Source: Zavarzinella sp. | GTDB taxonomy: Bacteria; Planctomycetota; Planctomycetia; Gemmatales; Gemmataceae | Assembly (NCBI GenBank): GCA_041399155.1 | Contig: JAWKTI010000001.1 | Coordinates: 682,001-746,000 of the forward strand | Direction: 5' to 3' | Length of the DNA: 64,000 nt | Part shown: piece after piece, positions 35,351-45,566 of the stretch | How the letters are laid out: each line of letters opens with the position of its first letter | Position numbering within the stretch: position 1 is the first letter of the stretch | The notes under the pieces: model-generated | The model's database searches: none | Told to the model about the DNA's origin: nothing | The model's input: only the letters and a program-made list of their open reading frames with translations | Made by a program: the position numbers and the translations under genes

Positions 35351-37165
35351 ATGAAAAAATGGAATACTAGCTTCTTCACTCTTTGTGCGTTGCTTTTCAC
35401 CACTCCGATGGTGGGGGCAGCGGATTATCCAATTGAACTGCTGCAGAAAGATCTCTATTTCCTGGCCAGCAAAGAATGTGAAGGCCGTGGGCTGAAAACC
35501 GAAGGGATCAACAAAGCAGCCAACTATATCGCCCAGTCCTTTCGTGATGCCGGCCTGAAATCGGGTGTGCCGGATGGCACTTACTTTCAGCCGTTCGGCG
35601 TGAAAGATTCGTATTTGAAAGAAGGCAAACAGGTGGTTGCCATCACCACCAAAGGTGGGGCAATTGCCCCCGCATACCTGAAAGATTTCACCGTCAGTGG
35701 CCTCAGTGGTGCCGGTGAGATTTCCGGTGAACTGGTTCTTGCTGGTTACGGCATTAAAACAGAAAAGTACGATGATTACGCCGGGATTGATGTCAAAGGC
35801 AAGATTGTTGTGGTGATGCGACAGGCACCGCAGTTTCGCAAACGGCCCCACCCATTGTTCGATGAAAATCAACTGAACGAAGTGGCTTCGCTCTCTTCCA
35901 AAATCCAGACTGCAGAAAAGCTGGGTGCGAAAGGGGTGATCTTTATCAACGATCTCGACCGTGCAGGCAAATCAGACACCTTAATGGAATACAGCTATGC
36001 CCGCGACCGCAATGCAATCGGCAAATTGCCCGTGGTGCACTGGAAACGGGAAATTGTTGACACATTGTTGAAGAGTAGCAAGACAACATTAGCCGACTGG
36101 CAAGAAAAAATCGATAGCCAGTTGAAGCCCGCCAGTGTGGCTCTGGCCGATGTGAAAGTGGAAATCACCACCAACGTTGGCGTGCGGGAACTGCCCGTTA
36201 AAAATGTGGTTGCGGTTCTTGAAGGAAAAGGGCCGCTGGCCAACGAAACCGTCGTGCTGGGTGCCCACTACGACCACCTGGGACGAGGTGAAGCTGGATC
36301 GCTGGCTGCGGGAAGCACCGATATTCACTATGGTGCGGATGACAATGCTTCCGGCACCACTGGTTTGCTGGCACTTGCCCGATACTACGGCAGCCAGAAA
36401 GACCGAGAAGGCCGCAGATTAGTTTTCATTGCTTTCACTGGTGAAGAATCAGGTCTGCTGGGCAGTTTGCATTATGCATCGAACCCTCTGTTCCCACTGA
36501 AAGATACTGTGGCGATGCTGAACATGGACATGATTGGTCGACTGCGGGTGGAGGAAAAATCGAAGAAAGACTCTCTGCGTGTCGGCGGGGTGGGGTCTGC
36601 GAAAAACTTTGAAGCACTTCTGGATGAAAAAAACAAAGCAGCCGGCCTGCACCTGGTAAAAGATAAAAGTGGCACCGGGCCCAGCGACCATACATCGTTT
36701 TACACTGCGAAAGTTCCGGTCTATTTCTTCTTCACCGGTGAGCACCAGGAATACCACACACCGAAAGATTTACCGGAAACAATCAACTTCAAGGGCATCA
36801 CCAGGGTGATTGATCTTGTCCGCACCCTGTGCGATGAAATTGCCGCAGCCCCCACCCGACCGGAGTATGTGGCCGGGATGACCGGTTCGATGAGTGCCGG
36901 CCGACGTGGCCCCAAACTGGGTGTGATGCCCAGCTATGGCACGCCGGACATTGAAGGGATGGTTGTCGGCGGTATCATCCCCGGCGGTGCAGCAGAAGCT
37001 GGTGGCATGAAAAAAGGCGACATCATCGTGAACATCACCGGCAAACGAATCCGCAACATCAACGACTACATGGCCGTCATGGGCGATCAGAAGGTTGATG
37101 AAGAAATCGATGTTACCGTGACACGCGATGGCAAAGAAGTAAAGCTGAAAGTAAAACCGAAGTAA
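35351..37165 (+). CDS. M28 family metallopeptidase with PDZ domain
   Basis: 604 residues. The signal peptide is KKWNTSFFTLCALLFTTPMVG. Metal ligands of M28 are seen at GAHYDHLGRG (His, Asp), GADDNASGTTG (bridging Asp), FTGEESGLLGS (catalytic Glu and ligand), MLNMDMIGRL and PSDHTSFY. A PA-like segment (GELVLAGYGIKTEKYDDYAG) lies between the N-terminal strand and the catalytic core, and a C-terminal PDZ domain occupies about 520-604 (GMVVGGIIPGGAAEAGGMKKGD). Similar enzymes trim peptides at the envelope. The stop is followed, after one base, by the end of the convergent kinase gene. Confidence 0.92.
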   Translation: MKKWNTSFFTLCALLFTTPMVGAADYPIELLQKDLYFLASKECEGRGLKTEGINKAANYIAQSFRDAGLKSGVPDGTYFQPFGVKDSYLKEGKQVVAITTKGGAIAPAYLKDFTVSGLSGAGEISGELVLAGYGIKTEKYDDYAGIDVKGKIVVVMRQAPQFRKRPHPLFDENQLNEVASLSSKIQTAEKLGAKGVIFINDLDRAGKSDTLMEYSYARDRNAIGKLPVVHWKREIVDTLLKSSKTTLADWQEKIDSQLKPASVALADVKVEITTNVGVRELPVKNVVAVLEGKGPLANETVVLGAHYDHLGRGEAGSLAAGSTDIHYGADDNASGTTGLLALARYYGSQKDREGRRLVFIAFTGEESGLLGSLHYASNPLFPLKDTVAMLNMDMIGRLRVEEKSKKDSLRVGGVGSAKNFEALLDEKNKAAGLHLVKDKSGTGPSDHTSFYTAKVPVYFFFTGEHQEYHTPKDLPETINFKGITRVIDLVRTLCDEIAAAPTRPEYVAGMTGSMSAGRRGPKLGVMPSYGTPDIEGMVVGGIIPGGAAEAGGMKKGDIIVNITGKRIRNINDYMAVMGDQKVDEEIDVTVTRDGKEVKLKVKPK

Positions 37166-37166
37166 A

Positions 37167-40100
37167 TCATCTTGGGAGAATAGGTTGCCCAAAACGTTTC
37201 AACTTTGCCTCGAGCAATTTTTTCCGAGCCGTTTGACTATCGGGTTCAATTTGTAAGAGTTTTGCCCAGTGCCACTCGGCTGAAAACCAATGATTCAGGC
37301 GTTCTGCAAGTATGCCCTGTTGATAGTGCCAGCTTGCTCTGGGAATTGTGGCCATGTTCTTTCGAAACTGAAGCATCTGAGGGGCCGGTGGCCCCACTTC
37401 AGCGTCCGGTGGAATAGCACCAAATTCATACAAAGTGCCATCCTGAACATAGACTAACAAAGAATTACGAGTAGCGTGATAATGAATGTTTCTGATACGC
37501 TGTTCACATGATAGGGTCATTAACAAGTTTCCGAATTCAGTATCCCAGACAGAAATACGACCCTCAGAATCTGCGGTAAATAAACGTGTTCCATCGGGAC
37601 TGAATAAGAGATGTTTTCCTTGTGGTATTGCCGGCTGAATTGTTCGCAAAATATTTCCAGTCGCAGTATCAATCAGATTAATATGTGAGGAGCTGAGTTG
37701 CTGCATGGCAAACATATTAGTATCAGGGTTAATCGAAATAAAGAGACTCGACTTTTTGAATTCCTTAATTCGACGATTCTTAACCAAATCAAAAAGGATC
37801 AGCTTGCCATTTGCCTGAGAGATGATAAGAGATTTGCCATCATTGCTAACAAATGCCATTGTAAATTTGTCCAAAGCAATCTCGTTTAAAAGCTTGCCGT
37901 CAGGGATAGACCAAATGCGGAGATTTGGATACATATAGGTAATCAGCCAAAGCGGCTGCTCTGCGACAGCAACGATTCTGCCTGGCGCCTGACTCTCCAA
38001 AGCAACAAGTGGCTTGGAATGCTCTTTGTCAATATCAACAATTACAATTTCCCTGTCAGAATGCGAGCAGATTAGATATCTATCATTGCCAGCAAAGGCA
38101 ATTGCTCTGCCTGTGTTGTTGGTATCAGAGAATGGCTTCAATAATTGGCCATTGTTTGTATTCCATATTGAAACGACTTTGTCGTTTTGATCATCATCCT
38201 TGGCAAAATATCCCACAGCATACTTTCCAGCAGGGCTGAAACTGATTTGTGATAATAACCGGTCCTTGATAGGAATATCTACGATCTGCTGGTGATCGGA
38301 TAAGGATCGAATTATCATATTCTGATTGTGATTTATTACAATATATCGATCACTCATTGGTGATGAAATTACTTGGTCATTAGACTTGATTTTACTAGCA
38401 ACTATCGATTGTTGATGCTTGACGGTGATATTCCAAAATACTAGTTTGCCACTAGTTGCTGCAGCGATAATTCGTGTGCCGTCCGGAGTATAACGATGAG
38501 AATAGATACGATTGTGGCGGCTGTGAAGTATTCCTTGCTGTTGTCCGGTGATTGCATTCCAGATCTGGATTGATCCGTTGCTCAATGCTGCTGATACTGA
38601 CAATCCATCCGGGCTGAACTGAATATCTTTTGGGGTTCCATCAGATTCATTGTCCAGAATCAGCAAGATTTTGCCATTGGAAGCATCGCGTATAATTACA
38701 TTTTTATCTACTTCACGTGAAGCAATTCTCGATCCATCAGGACTACAGACCGTGCAATGATTCAGGCTAAACTTGTGGTTTTCCGAGCTTCCGACACCAA
38801 CGCTCGCTAAGTAGCCTTGTGTGCCTTCATGCAAAGACACTGCACGATGAGAATAATCGTTCAAACTCCAAATTTTTAACAGATCATCTTTGCCGATAGA
38901 ATACATCGTATTACCATCAGGGTGAAAATCGATCGATTCAACACCTTTGGCATGCGCATGTATTTTTTTAAGCAATTTTCCCTGGTCATTATACAGGTGG
39001 ATCATTCCATCATTCGAAGCAGTTGCAAAGCCTCTACCACTGGGAAACCAACGTACGCAAAAAATTGGACTTTCATGAGCAAGAATCACTCGAGTTTGCT
39101 TTCCAGAAATCACATCCCAAATGCGAAGAGTGCCATCATTTGAACCCGAGATAATGATGTTATCTTTAGGATGAAAGTTTACCGTTTGAATGGCACTGCC
39201 AAGTCCAGATATTACATGAACACACTCTCCGGTATCACTATTCCAGACACGAAGTGAACGATCCACTCCAGCAGATACTACGTGTTTGCCATCCGAACTG
39301 ATCGCCAGATCAATGACATCCCTGTCGTGTCCAGACAATGTCATGTAGCCGCCTGGGAGTTGCTGGGCCAAAATGCTGTGTTCCCAGCCTCTCAGACGGT
39401 TAGGAATCGTATCCAGGATGGCTCCAATTCCAGAAGGGGGATCATTCGTTCGCCACATTGCATTTGCCAATTGCATTCGACTGACTGCAAGCAATCGATC
39501 AAGCATTTCCTGGGTATCCTGCAGAGCATCAAAGGAGTTGCGCAAATCCTTGAGTCGCCCTGCTGCAACTTTTTCCTGCGCATACGCTTTTTTCTCTGCT
39601 TGTGCAGCTTGAAATGCATATCTGACTGACAAGAAAAGACCTGTAAGTATGACAATTCCCAACACTGTGATGGCAGATTTGACTAATCTCTGCCTTTTGC
39701 GAGCTTCTGCGATCCTGGTATAGGCAACTGCTTTTTCTGCCTGAGCGAGCTTCAATTCTTTTTCTAACCGGTTCTGATATTCCTGAATTGCTGTATAAAC
39801 CGCTTGTGCGTCTGGGAAGCTATCTGCCAAGTCTGTAAGCAAACACATTCTAGCGATCTTAACTAATTCTTGATCAGCCGTACTGAACTGCAATCGCAAC
39901 ATTGCGTCCTGAAGTTCGTTTCGAGCCGTCTTCAGTATTATCTCTCGAGCTGATTCTCCTGTGACTGCTGGCTTCCCGGTAAGAATCGAAGTCAGAATAC
40001 TTCCAAGGGCAAACACATCAAAACTGGGATTTGCCTTTTCTCCGCGTGCCTGAGAGGGAGATAGATAGCCTGGTGTTCCCATTACCATTCCTGCAATCGT

Positions 40101-41063
40101 CAATCCTTGAATTTCGTTGTTGACTCTATTTTCACGCCCTTCAGACTCCGAATCCGACAGCTTTCGTGCCAGACCCCAATCCATTACCTGCACTTCACCG
40201 AATTGACCCACCATCACGTTTAATGGTTTCAAATCACGATGGATGACACCTTGAGAATGTGCAAATGCGACTGCTTGAACTATCTGTGCAAATATCTGCA
40301 TAAATCTCGGAAATTCATCTTCTAATGAATTGCGACCTTTCAGCAACTCGGAAAGGGTTTTTCCTCGAATTAGTTTCATCACCAGATAAGGCATTCCCTC
40401 TGCTGTTGTGCCTAATTCATGTACAGGTGGGATCGAGGGATGGGTTAACATACCTGTAATACGGGATTCAACAATGAATCTATTTCGATTCGCTTTTGGT
40501 AACAGGGTTTTTATCGCAACTTCTCGTTCAAACACTTTATCGTATGCCGCATAAACACAACCCATACCACCCTTGGCCAATTCGTGCTGTATCACATAAT
40601 TGGGAATCTCTGGGTACTTATCCGATGAATCTACAACTGTGTTCTTGCTGTCAACTGTAGATTCCAGCATACTCGGTGAGGCGCGCGGACTTTTATCGTC
40701 ATTGAGAATCATTTCTCGATACTTCGGAAACAGTTCACAATATCGTGTACGAATTCTACCTCGTTCATCCGTGTCTGCGTAGCGTTCTTCGAGTTTGATC
40801 AGTTCCATGATCAATTCTGCTCTGATCTCTTCCTGTGCTGTGGCAACGAGCTCTTCTACATCCGGAATAATACCTGATTCCAATCCTTCCTGGAAGAATT
40901 CGCACATTTGATGGATGACACCATCAGATGTCTGACAATTTGCCAACAATTCAAGCATTCTGTGGCGAAGTTCTGTCTGACCTGCACATTCCCGATTCAG
41001 AATTTGTTGCCGTTCATGTTCAGGTGCATTGATCAGCAAATGAAACAGCGTTTCTTCGTTCAT
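37167..41063 (-). CDS. Ser/Thr protein kinase with large WD40 propeller domain
   Basis: 1298 residues. The N-terminal 150 residues are helical and acidic (FHLLINAPEHERQQI, LIMELIKLEERYADTDERGR), as found in many planctomycete kinases. The kinase core spans about 155-430: LAKGGMGCVYAAYDKVFE, IHRDLKPLNVMV, MDWGLARKL and GTPGYLSPSQARG. One membrane helix (SAITVLGIVILTGLFLSVRY) is followed by a coiled coil and about 14 WD40-like blades (VSAGVDRSLRVWNSDTGE, ISGSNDGTLRIWDVISG, TADSEGRISVWDTEFG). Codon use is more AT-rich than in the kinase at 12578, and the two proteins share only architecture. The stops of this and the M28 gene are one base apart. Confidence 0.92.
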   Translation of the reverse strand: MNEETLFHLLINAPEHERQQILNRECAGQTELRHRMLELLANCQTSDGVIHQMCEFFQEGLESGIIPDVEELVATAQEEIRAELIMELIKLEERYADTDERGRIRTRYCELFPKYREMILNDDKSPRASPSMLESTVDSKNTVVDSSDKYPEIPNYVIQHELAKGGMGCVYAAYDKVFEREVAIKTLLPKANRNRFIVESRITGMLTHPSIPPVHELGTTAEGMPYLVMKLIRGKTLSELLKGRNSLEDEFPRFMQIFAQIVQAVAFAHSQGVIHRDLKPLNVMVGQFGEVQVMDWGLARKLSDSESEGRENRVNNEIQGLTIAGMVMGTPGYLSPSQARGEKANPSFDVFALGSILTSILTGKPAVTGESAREIILKTARNELQDAMLRLQFSTADQELVKIARMCLLTDLADSFPDAQAVYTAIQEYQNRLEKELKLAQAEKAVAYTRIAEARKRQRLVKSAITVLGIVILTGLFLSVRYAFQAAQAEKKAYAQEKVAAGRLKDLRNSFDALQDTQEMLDRLLAVSRMQLANAMWRTNDPPSGIGAILDTIPNRLRGWEHSILAQQLPGGYMTLSGHDRDVIDLAISSDGKHVVSAGVDRSLRVWNSDTGECVHVISGLGSAIQTVNFHPKDNIIISGSNDGTLRIWDVISGKQTRVILAHESPIFCVRWFPSGRGFATASNDGMIHLYNDQGKLLKKIHAHAKGVESIDFHPDGNTMYSIGKDDLLKIWSLNDYSHRAVSLHEGTQGYLASVGVGSSENHKFSLNHCTVCSPDGSRIASREVDKNVIIRDASNGKILLILDNESDGTPKDIQFSPDGLSVSAALSNGSIQIWNAITGQQQGILHSRHNRIYSHRYTPDGTRIIAAATSGKLVFWNITVKHQQSIVASKIKSNDQVISSPMSDRYIVINHNQNMIIRSLSDHQQIVDIPIKDRLLSQISFSPAGKYAVGYFAKDDDQNDKVVSIWNTNNGQLLKPFSDTNNTGRAIAFAGNDRYLICSHSDREIVIVDIDKEHSKPLVALESQAPGRIVAVAEQPLWLITYMYPNLRIWSIPDGKLLNEIALDKFTMAFVSNDGKSLIISQANGKLILFDLVKNRRIKEFKKSSLFISINPDTNMFAMQQLSSSHINLIDTATGNILRTIQPAIPQGKHLLFSPDGTRLFTADSEGRISVWDTEFGNLLMTLSCEQRIRNIHYHATRNSLLVYVQDGTLYEFGAIPPDAEVGPPAPQMLQFRKNMATIPRASWHYQQGILAERLNHWFSAEWHWAKLLQIEPDSQTARKKLLEAKLKRFGQPILPR

Positions 41064-41260
41064 CGTTTACCATTCTTCTAACAGGTAAATTCTTACCGCA
41101 ACTCAATTTACCATAAATTTCTACCGCATCCAGACTATACCAAATAGTGTTTAAATTTTATTAACTCCTGGCGGTCACTTTGAGATACCATGTTCCCGCT
41201 TGCAATCCTACTGTGGGTGGGGGATAATGATCTCCCAAGTGGTGGTTTCGGGTGATTTTC

Positions 41261-42991
41261 ATGATTCAGCGTCTTGTTCTTCTTCTGTGCGCGATGGCAC
41301 ATTCGCCCATGTTCGTGTGGGCAGCGCCAGCACCGACCAGTATTATTCTGAACGCAAAAATTATTACGGCTGATGCCAAATTCCAGATAGTAGAGGCAAT
41401 GGCACTGCACAATGACAAAATTATTGCACTTGGTGCCCGAAAAACAGTCATGGCTCTGGCTGCTTCGGAAACAGATATTCTCGACATGGATGGCAGAACC
41501 ATTTTGCCTGGGCTGATTGATTCGCATGTGCACATTTATGGGGCGGCAATGCACGAATTTGACCACCCCATCCCACCGATGGACGATATTGCCGATCTGC
41601 TGAAGTATGTGCAGGCACGCACGCAGGTGGTGCCGAAGGGGGAATGGATTTCGATTCGCCAGGTGTTTATCACGCGGTTAAAAGAACAGCGTTATCCCAC
41701 GAAAGAGGAACTGGACCGCGCCGCACCAGACCATCCCGTGGTATTTTCCACTGGTCCTGATGCTTCCGTTAATTCGCTCGCACTGAAGCTCAGTGGGATC
41801 GATAAAGATTTCAAAGTGACCGATGGTGGTGCAGGTTATGTGGAGAAAGACCCGAAGACACAAGAGCCGACGGGGATTATTCGCAGTTGCACGAGGTATT
41901 TGAAGGTGAAAACCAGTTCCCGCAGTGCGTCCAAAGAACAAAAAATCACCCGCCTGTTGGAATTGCTACAAGATTATCATTCTGTCGGTTTAACAGGCAT
42001 TATTGATCGAAATTGTAGCACCGATGTGGCAGATTTACTGTCTGAACTCAACAAAAATCAACAATTACATACACGCGTTTCTCTTTCCATGGGCGTTGGT
42101 TCGAGCGGTTCCATGGAGAATATTCAGAAGAGTATCGACCGCATCGCCAGTCATCCGTTGCGGAAAACCGACCCCACATTACAGATTATTGGCATCAAAA
42201 TGTTCCTGGATGGTGGTATGCTGACTGGCAGTGCCTACATGCGGCAACCATGGGGCACCAGCAAAATCTATTCGATCACCGACCCACAGTACCGTGGGCT
42301 GCTGTTTATTACCCCCGATCGGCTGGAACAGATTGTGCACCACACGGTGAAGGTGGGTCTGCAATTTACCGCACACTCCGTGGGCGACGGTGCGGTACAC
42401 ACCCTGCTGGATACCTATCAGAAGGTGAACAAGGTGCTGCCAGTTGCAAAAACGCGGCCGTGCCTGACCCACAGTAACTTCATGAGTAAAGAAGCCGTGC
42501 AGATGTGCAAAGAACTGGGTGTCGTGGTCGATATTCAGCCCGCCTGGCTGTATCTGGATTCCCACACACTGGTGAAGCAGTTCGGTCGTGAACGTTTGCG
42601 ATATTTTCAGCCACTTCAGTCGCTGATGAAAGCCGGAGTGACTGTGGGTGGTGGCTCCGACCACATGCAACGGGTGGGTTCGTTTACTTCGGTAAACCCG
42701 TACAACCCTTTTCTGGGTATGCAAACAGCAATCACGCGTAAAGGGAAATATCTGGAAGACCCACTGCACCCGGTAGAAAGCCTGTCGCGGGAACAGGCAA
42801 TCCAGTTCTACACCATTCAGAACGCACGCATTATGGGGCTGGAAAATCAGATCGGTTCATTGGAAGTGGGTAAAAAAGCCGATTTTGTAGTACTGAATCA
42901 GGATATTCTTACCTGTCCTGCTACCGACATCCACCGCACCACCTGCCTCCAGACATGGGTCGACGGCAAGAAAGTGTTATCAGTGAAGTAG
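41261..42991 (+). CDS. Amidohydrolase family protein (YtcJ-like)
   Basis: 576 residues from the ATG at 41261 (GTG 9 bases earlier is in frame; GGTGA lies between). A short signal-like N-terminus (RLVLLLCAMAHSPMFVWA) precedes the composite domain: PTSIILNAKIITADA, MDGRTILPGLIDSHVHIYG (the HxH metal motif), FTAHSVGDGAVHTL (later His), LTHSNFMSK and GGGSDHMQRVG (final Asp). The C-terminal return strand is YTIQNARIMGLENQIGSLEVGKKADFV. This is the Amidohydro_3 type; substrates are often N-acyl or formamide-like compounds. It may be exported. Confidence 0.9.
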   Translation: MIQRLVLLLCAMAHSPMFVWAAPAPTSIILNAKIITADAKFQIVEAMALHNDKIIALGARKTVMALAASETDILDMDGRTILPGLIDSHVHIYGAAMHEFDHPIPPMDDIADLLKYVQARTQVVPKGEWISIRQVFITRLKEQRYPTKEELDRAAPDHPVVFSTGPDASVNSLALKLSGIDKDFKVTDGGAGYVEKDPKTQEPTGIIRSCTRYLKVKTSSRSASKEQKITRLLELLQDYHSVGLTGIIDRNCSTDVADLLSELNKNQQLHTRVSLSMGVGSSGSMENIQKSIDRIASHPLRKTDPTLQIIGIKMFLDGGMLTGSAYMRQPWGTSKIYSITDPQYRGLLFITPDRLEQIVHHTVKVGLQFTAHSVGDGAVHTLLDTYQKVNKVLPVAKTRPCLTHSNFMSKEAVQMCKELGVVVDIQPAWLYLDSHTLVKQFGRERLRYFQPLQSLMKAGVTVGGGSDHMQRVGSFTSVNPYNPFLGMQTAITRKGKYLEDPLHPVESLSREQAIQFYTIQNARIMGLENQIGSLEVGKKADFVVLNQDILTCPATDIHRTTCLQTWVDGKKVLSVK

Positions 42992-43028
42992 GGTAGATTA
43001 TTCTTGTGACAATTGATGAGGATACACA

Positions 43029-43571
43029 TTGTATCACTGCCAGATATGCCAAATGAATGATCAGAAACTCGAGAAAATGTACTTGCGAGTCAATGGTGTT
43101 GGTGTGGAAACAGGTCGTGAAGGCGTTGACTGGATGAACTTTCGACTTTGGTGTTGTCAGAAATGCATTACCAAAGGTATTCGTGCGGGGCGAGCAAGAT
43201 CTGTGGCGATTATCTACTGTGTTCTTATCAATCTCTTTGTCATACTGGTCGGAGGGATACTTTCTCTGATTGCAGATAATGTTTTCCTCTTCATCATCCC
43301 AATTCTTTTTGTCATACTATTGGGATACATTGTCTCGAACATTGGGTTCATTTTTTATTGCAACGTGTCGGAGCCAGAAAGAACGGTAGGCTTTCTGGGA
43401 TTAAAGTTATCGACCTTTTTCAAACTGCACTGTCACATTCATCAGTGGAATTATTGGTGTCACGTCCACTTGAAACCGTTTCTGAAATCAGGGGCTGTCA
43501 TCGAGTCTGTTCGCTTGCCTTGCACAAAAAATAATGATGTCGATGACTACTACTTGGATACTACAACCTAA
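43029..43571 (+). CDS. Zinc-ribbon membrane protein, tandem paralogue 1
   Basis: 180 residues, start TTG at 43029 (GATGAGG 7 bases ahead). CQIC at residues 4-7 and WCCQKC at about 46-51 form a treble-Cys zinc site. Two close membrane helices follow (VAIIYCVLINLFVILVGGIL, LFIIPILFVILLGYIVSNIG). The C-terminal domain contains EPERTVGFLGLKLS, CHIHQWNYWCHV and ends DDYYLDTTT. The same features recur in the next gene at lower identity, so the pair is an old duplication. Family and function unknown; likely a cytoplasmic or envelope-facing zinc-binding membrane protein. Confidence 0.75.
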   Translation: MYHCQICQMNDQKLEKMYLRVNGVGVETGREGVDWMNFRLWCCQKCITKGIRAGRARSVAIIYCVLINLFVILVGGILSLIADNVFLFIIPILFVILLGYIVSNIGFIFYCNVSEPERTVGFLGLKLSTFFKLHCHIHQWNYWCHVHLKPFLKSGAVIESVRLPCTKNNDVDDYYLDTTT

Positions 43572-43609
43572 GGTGATCTCCAGAAACGTGGCTTTTTCGA
43601 GGTATCAAG

Positions 43610-44152
43610 GTGAAATTCTGCCAGATCTGCAATATTCCCGATGATTGGGCAACAATCATGTATCTCCAGGTCAATGGTGTCGCGGATCCTTATACCGAAG
43701 AAAGAACATCGATTCATTACCGCGTCTGGTGCTGCGAACATTGTGTCCACAAGGGAGAACAATTGAGCCAATGGCGGAAAAATGCGGTCATTGCCAGTAC
43801 CGTGGGACCAGTGGGTCTGGTACTGCTTGGTTTCATGGTCAGCAGCAATAACGAAAGCGAAATCTTGTTTATGATCACGTTGTCGGTAATGATTCTGTTC
43901 AGCCTGGCGATCTTTTACATGCTGAAGCGTTACTTCAACAGGAAAGAACCTGAAAAAACAAACGCTTTTTTAGGCTTGAAATTGTCGTACATTTTAATGC
44001 AACACTGTCGCATCCAGAAGTGGAGTAACAGTTGCTGGGTGAAGTTGTTACCCCGCCTGAAACCGGGTGTGGAGGTGGATTACACAGAGATCCCCGCCAT
44101 TCAGCGGCAAGTGCAGGATGATGACTATTACCTGCATAAAGATCAGCAGTAA
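43610..44152 (+). CDS. Zinc-ribbon membrane protein, tandem paralogue 2
   Basis: 180 residues, start GTG at 43610 (CGAGG 9 bases ahead). Shares with its upstream neighbour the CQIC motif, MYLQVNGV, WCCEHCVHKG, the helix pair (VIASTVGPVGLVLLGFMV, ITLSVMILFSLAIFYML), EPEKTNAFLGLKLSYI, CRIQKWSNSCW and the DDDYYL tail. The order of Cys, helices and tail is the same and identity is perhaps 35-45% by eye. The gap to the upstream stop is 38 bp and to the LRR gene about 50 bp, so all three may be cotranscribed. Confidence 0.75.
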   Translation: MKFCQICNIPDDWATIMYLQVNGVADPYTEERTSIHYRVWCCEHCVHKGEQLSQWRKNAVIASTVGPVGLVLLGFMVSSNNESEILFMITLSVMILFSLAIFYMLKRYFNRKEPEKTNAFLGLKLSYILMQHCRIQKWSNSCWVKLLPRLKPGVEVDYTEIPAIQRQVQDDDYYLHKDQQ

Positions 44153-44204
44153 TCATGGTTTAAAAACCGCTGATCATTCGCAACCAAATACCGAGGCAGT
44201 AGTC

Positions 44205-45566
44205 GTGATCCATGTGGGTGAGGGCTTATTCAAAGCAATTTTAGCGAATCGGCATGATGATGCTGCCCGGCTGATCTACAGCGACTGGCTGGAAGACAAT
44301 GGCTTTGAAGCGCGGGCGAGGTTCATCCGCACGATGATTGAGTACCACAACCTCCCCACGTGGGATGCGGATCGGTATGTGCTTCACCCACAATGGTCTT
44401 TACCGGTGGATGATCTTGCGGTGCGGCAGGAATTTCTGGGAGATGTTCTCGTTCCCGTGAAGCGTCTGGGATTTCAGCGAGGTTTGCCAGACTGGCTGGA
44501 CTACAAGCATCTCAATGGCAACTGGCGAAAAGAATATGAAGAAGATCTGGAATGGTACCCAGGTACTGGCGTCGAACTGCAAATTGTGCCGAGTCAGAAG
44601 GCCCATTGTTTTACCGAACTGCCATCAGAATTGACCGGACTCACGGTGCATTGCCAGGGTCAACGGGTCAAGTTGCAGTTTGCCAAAGAATCAAACAATC
44701 TCAATATTATCAGAATAGTGGGTTCCAGTGGCCCAAGAATGAGAATGGATCCAACAAATTACTTCAATTTTCGGAACACTGATGCCACCGTTGGCAGCAT
44801 TTCCAGCAAAGGTGGGCTGAAAAAACTCCGGTCGCTGGAACTGAATTCATTCCGATTGCCGATCACGCAGTTGAACAAATTTCTTGCCAACCTACCAGAA
44901 TCGTGCCGCACGCTCAGCCTGATTGGCTCGATCAGGGGTGCGGATTTTGACCAATTGCAGGTGCCAGCTTTTGTTGAAACACTGGATGTGGGTCATAATG
45001 GACTGGTTGGGGTCCATGTGATGAGCTGGCTGGACCGCCAGGAATTACCCAGACTGAAGGCTCTACGGATCGGCTATAACCCCATGGGTGCGAACACTTT
45101 ACGGCAAATAATCTGCCACCCGCAGTTGCACAATCTGGTATCTTTGGAATTGAACGATATCCATCCTCATGACAAAAGCATTGTTGTGCAATCGTTAGAA
45201 GAATCGCACCTTCCCGATCTGCGAGCTTTGGAGATAGCCTACAATCAGCTCAGCACGCAAGTTTTGCTGGAAATATTTGGTTCTGGCAATTTTGCCCTGC
45301 TGGAACATCTGAATCTGGATGGGAATCAGCTGACGGACGATTTTTTCACCGATTTGCCACACACGGCACTGCCGAGCGTGCGTAGTCTGTCGATTCAGGC
45401 TTCGGAAGTAACACTTTCTGTACTGTCAACAATCCAGCAACGCCAATTATTCCCCCGCCTGCAGGTGCTGTGCCTCGGAAAGCAGAAATTCTTTAAGAAA
45501 GATGTCGAAATTGTGAAGATTTTCACCTCAAAATTAAAACTTCTTCATTTTCAGGTGCCAGATTAA
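44205..45566 (+). CDS. TIGR02996-domain protein with leucine-rich repeats
   Basis: 453 residues from the GTG at 44205 (GAGG 9 bases ahead). The open frame upstream would overlap the previous gene and is not used. The N-terminus EGLFKAILANRHDDAARLIYSDWLEDNGF matches the planctomycete TIGR02996 repeat-companion motif. After a linker, leucine-rich repeats run from about residue 205 (LRSLELNSFRLPI, PRLKALRIGYNPMGANTL, PDLRALEIAYNQLS, ALLEHLNLDGNQLTDD, PSVRSLSIQASE). No signal peptide. It resembles cytoplasmic LRR proteins expanded in this group; the target is unknown. Confidence 0.85.
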   Translation: MIHVGEGLFKAILANRHDDAARLIYSDWLEDNGFEARARFIRTMIEYHNLPTWDADRYVLHPQWSLPVDDLAVRQEFLGDVLVPVKRLGFQRGLPDWLDYKHLNGNWRKEYEEDLEWYPGTGVELQIVPSQKAHCFTELPSELTGLTVHCQGQRVKLQFAKESNNLNIIRIVGSSGPRMRMDPTNYFNFRNTDATVGSISSKGGLKKLRSLELNSFRLPITQLNKFLANLPESCRTLSLIGSIRGADFDQLQVPAFVETLDVGHNGLVGVHVMSWLDRQELPRLKALRIGYNPMGANTLRQIICHPQLHNLVSLELNDIHPHDKSIVVQSLEESHLPDLRALEIAYNQLSTQVLLEIFGSGNFALLEHLNLDGNQLTDDFFTDLPHTALPSVRSLSIQASEVTLSVLSTIQQRQLFPRLQVLCLGKQKFFKKDVEIVKIFTSKLKLLHFQVPD

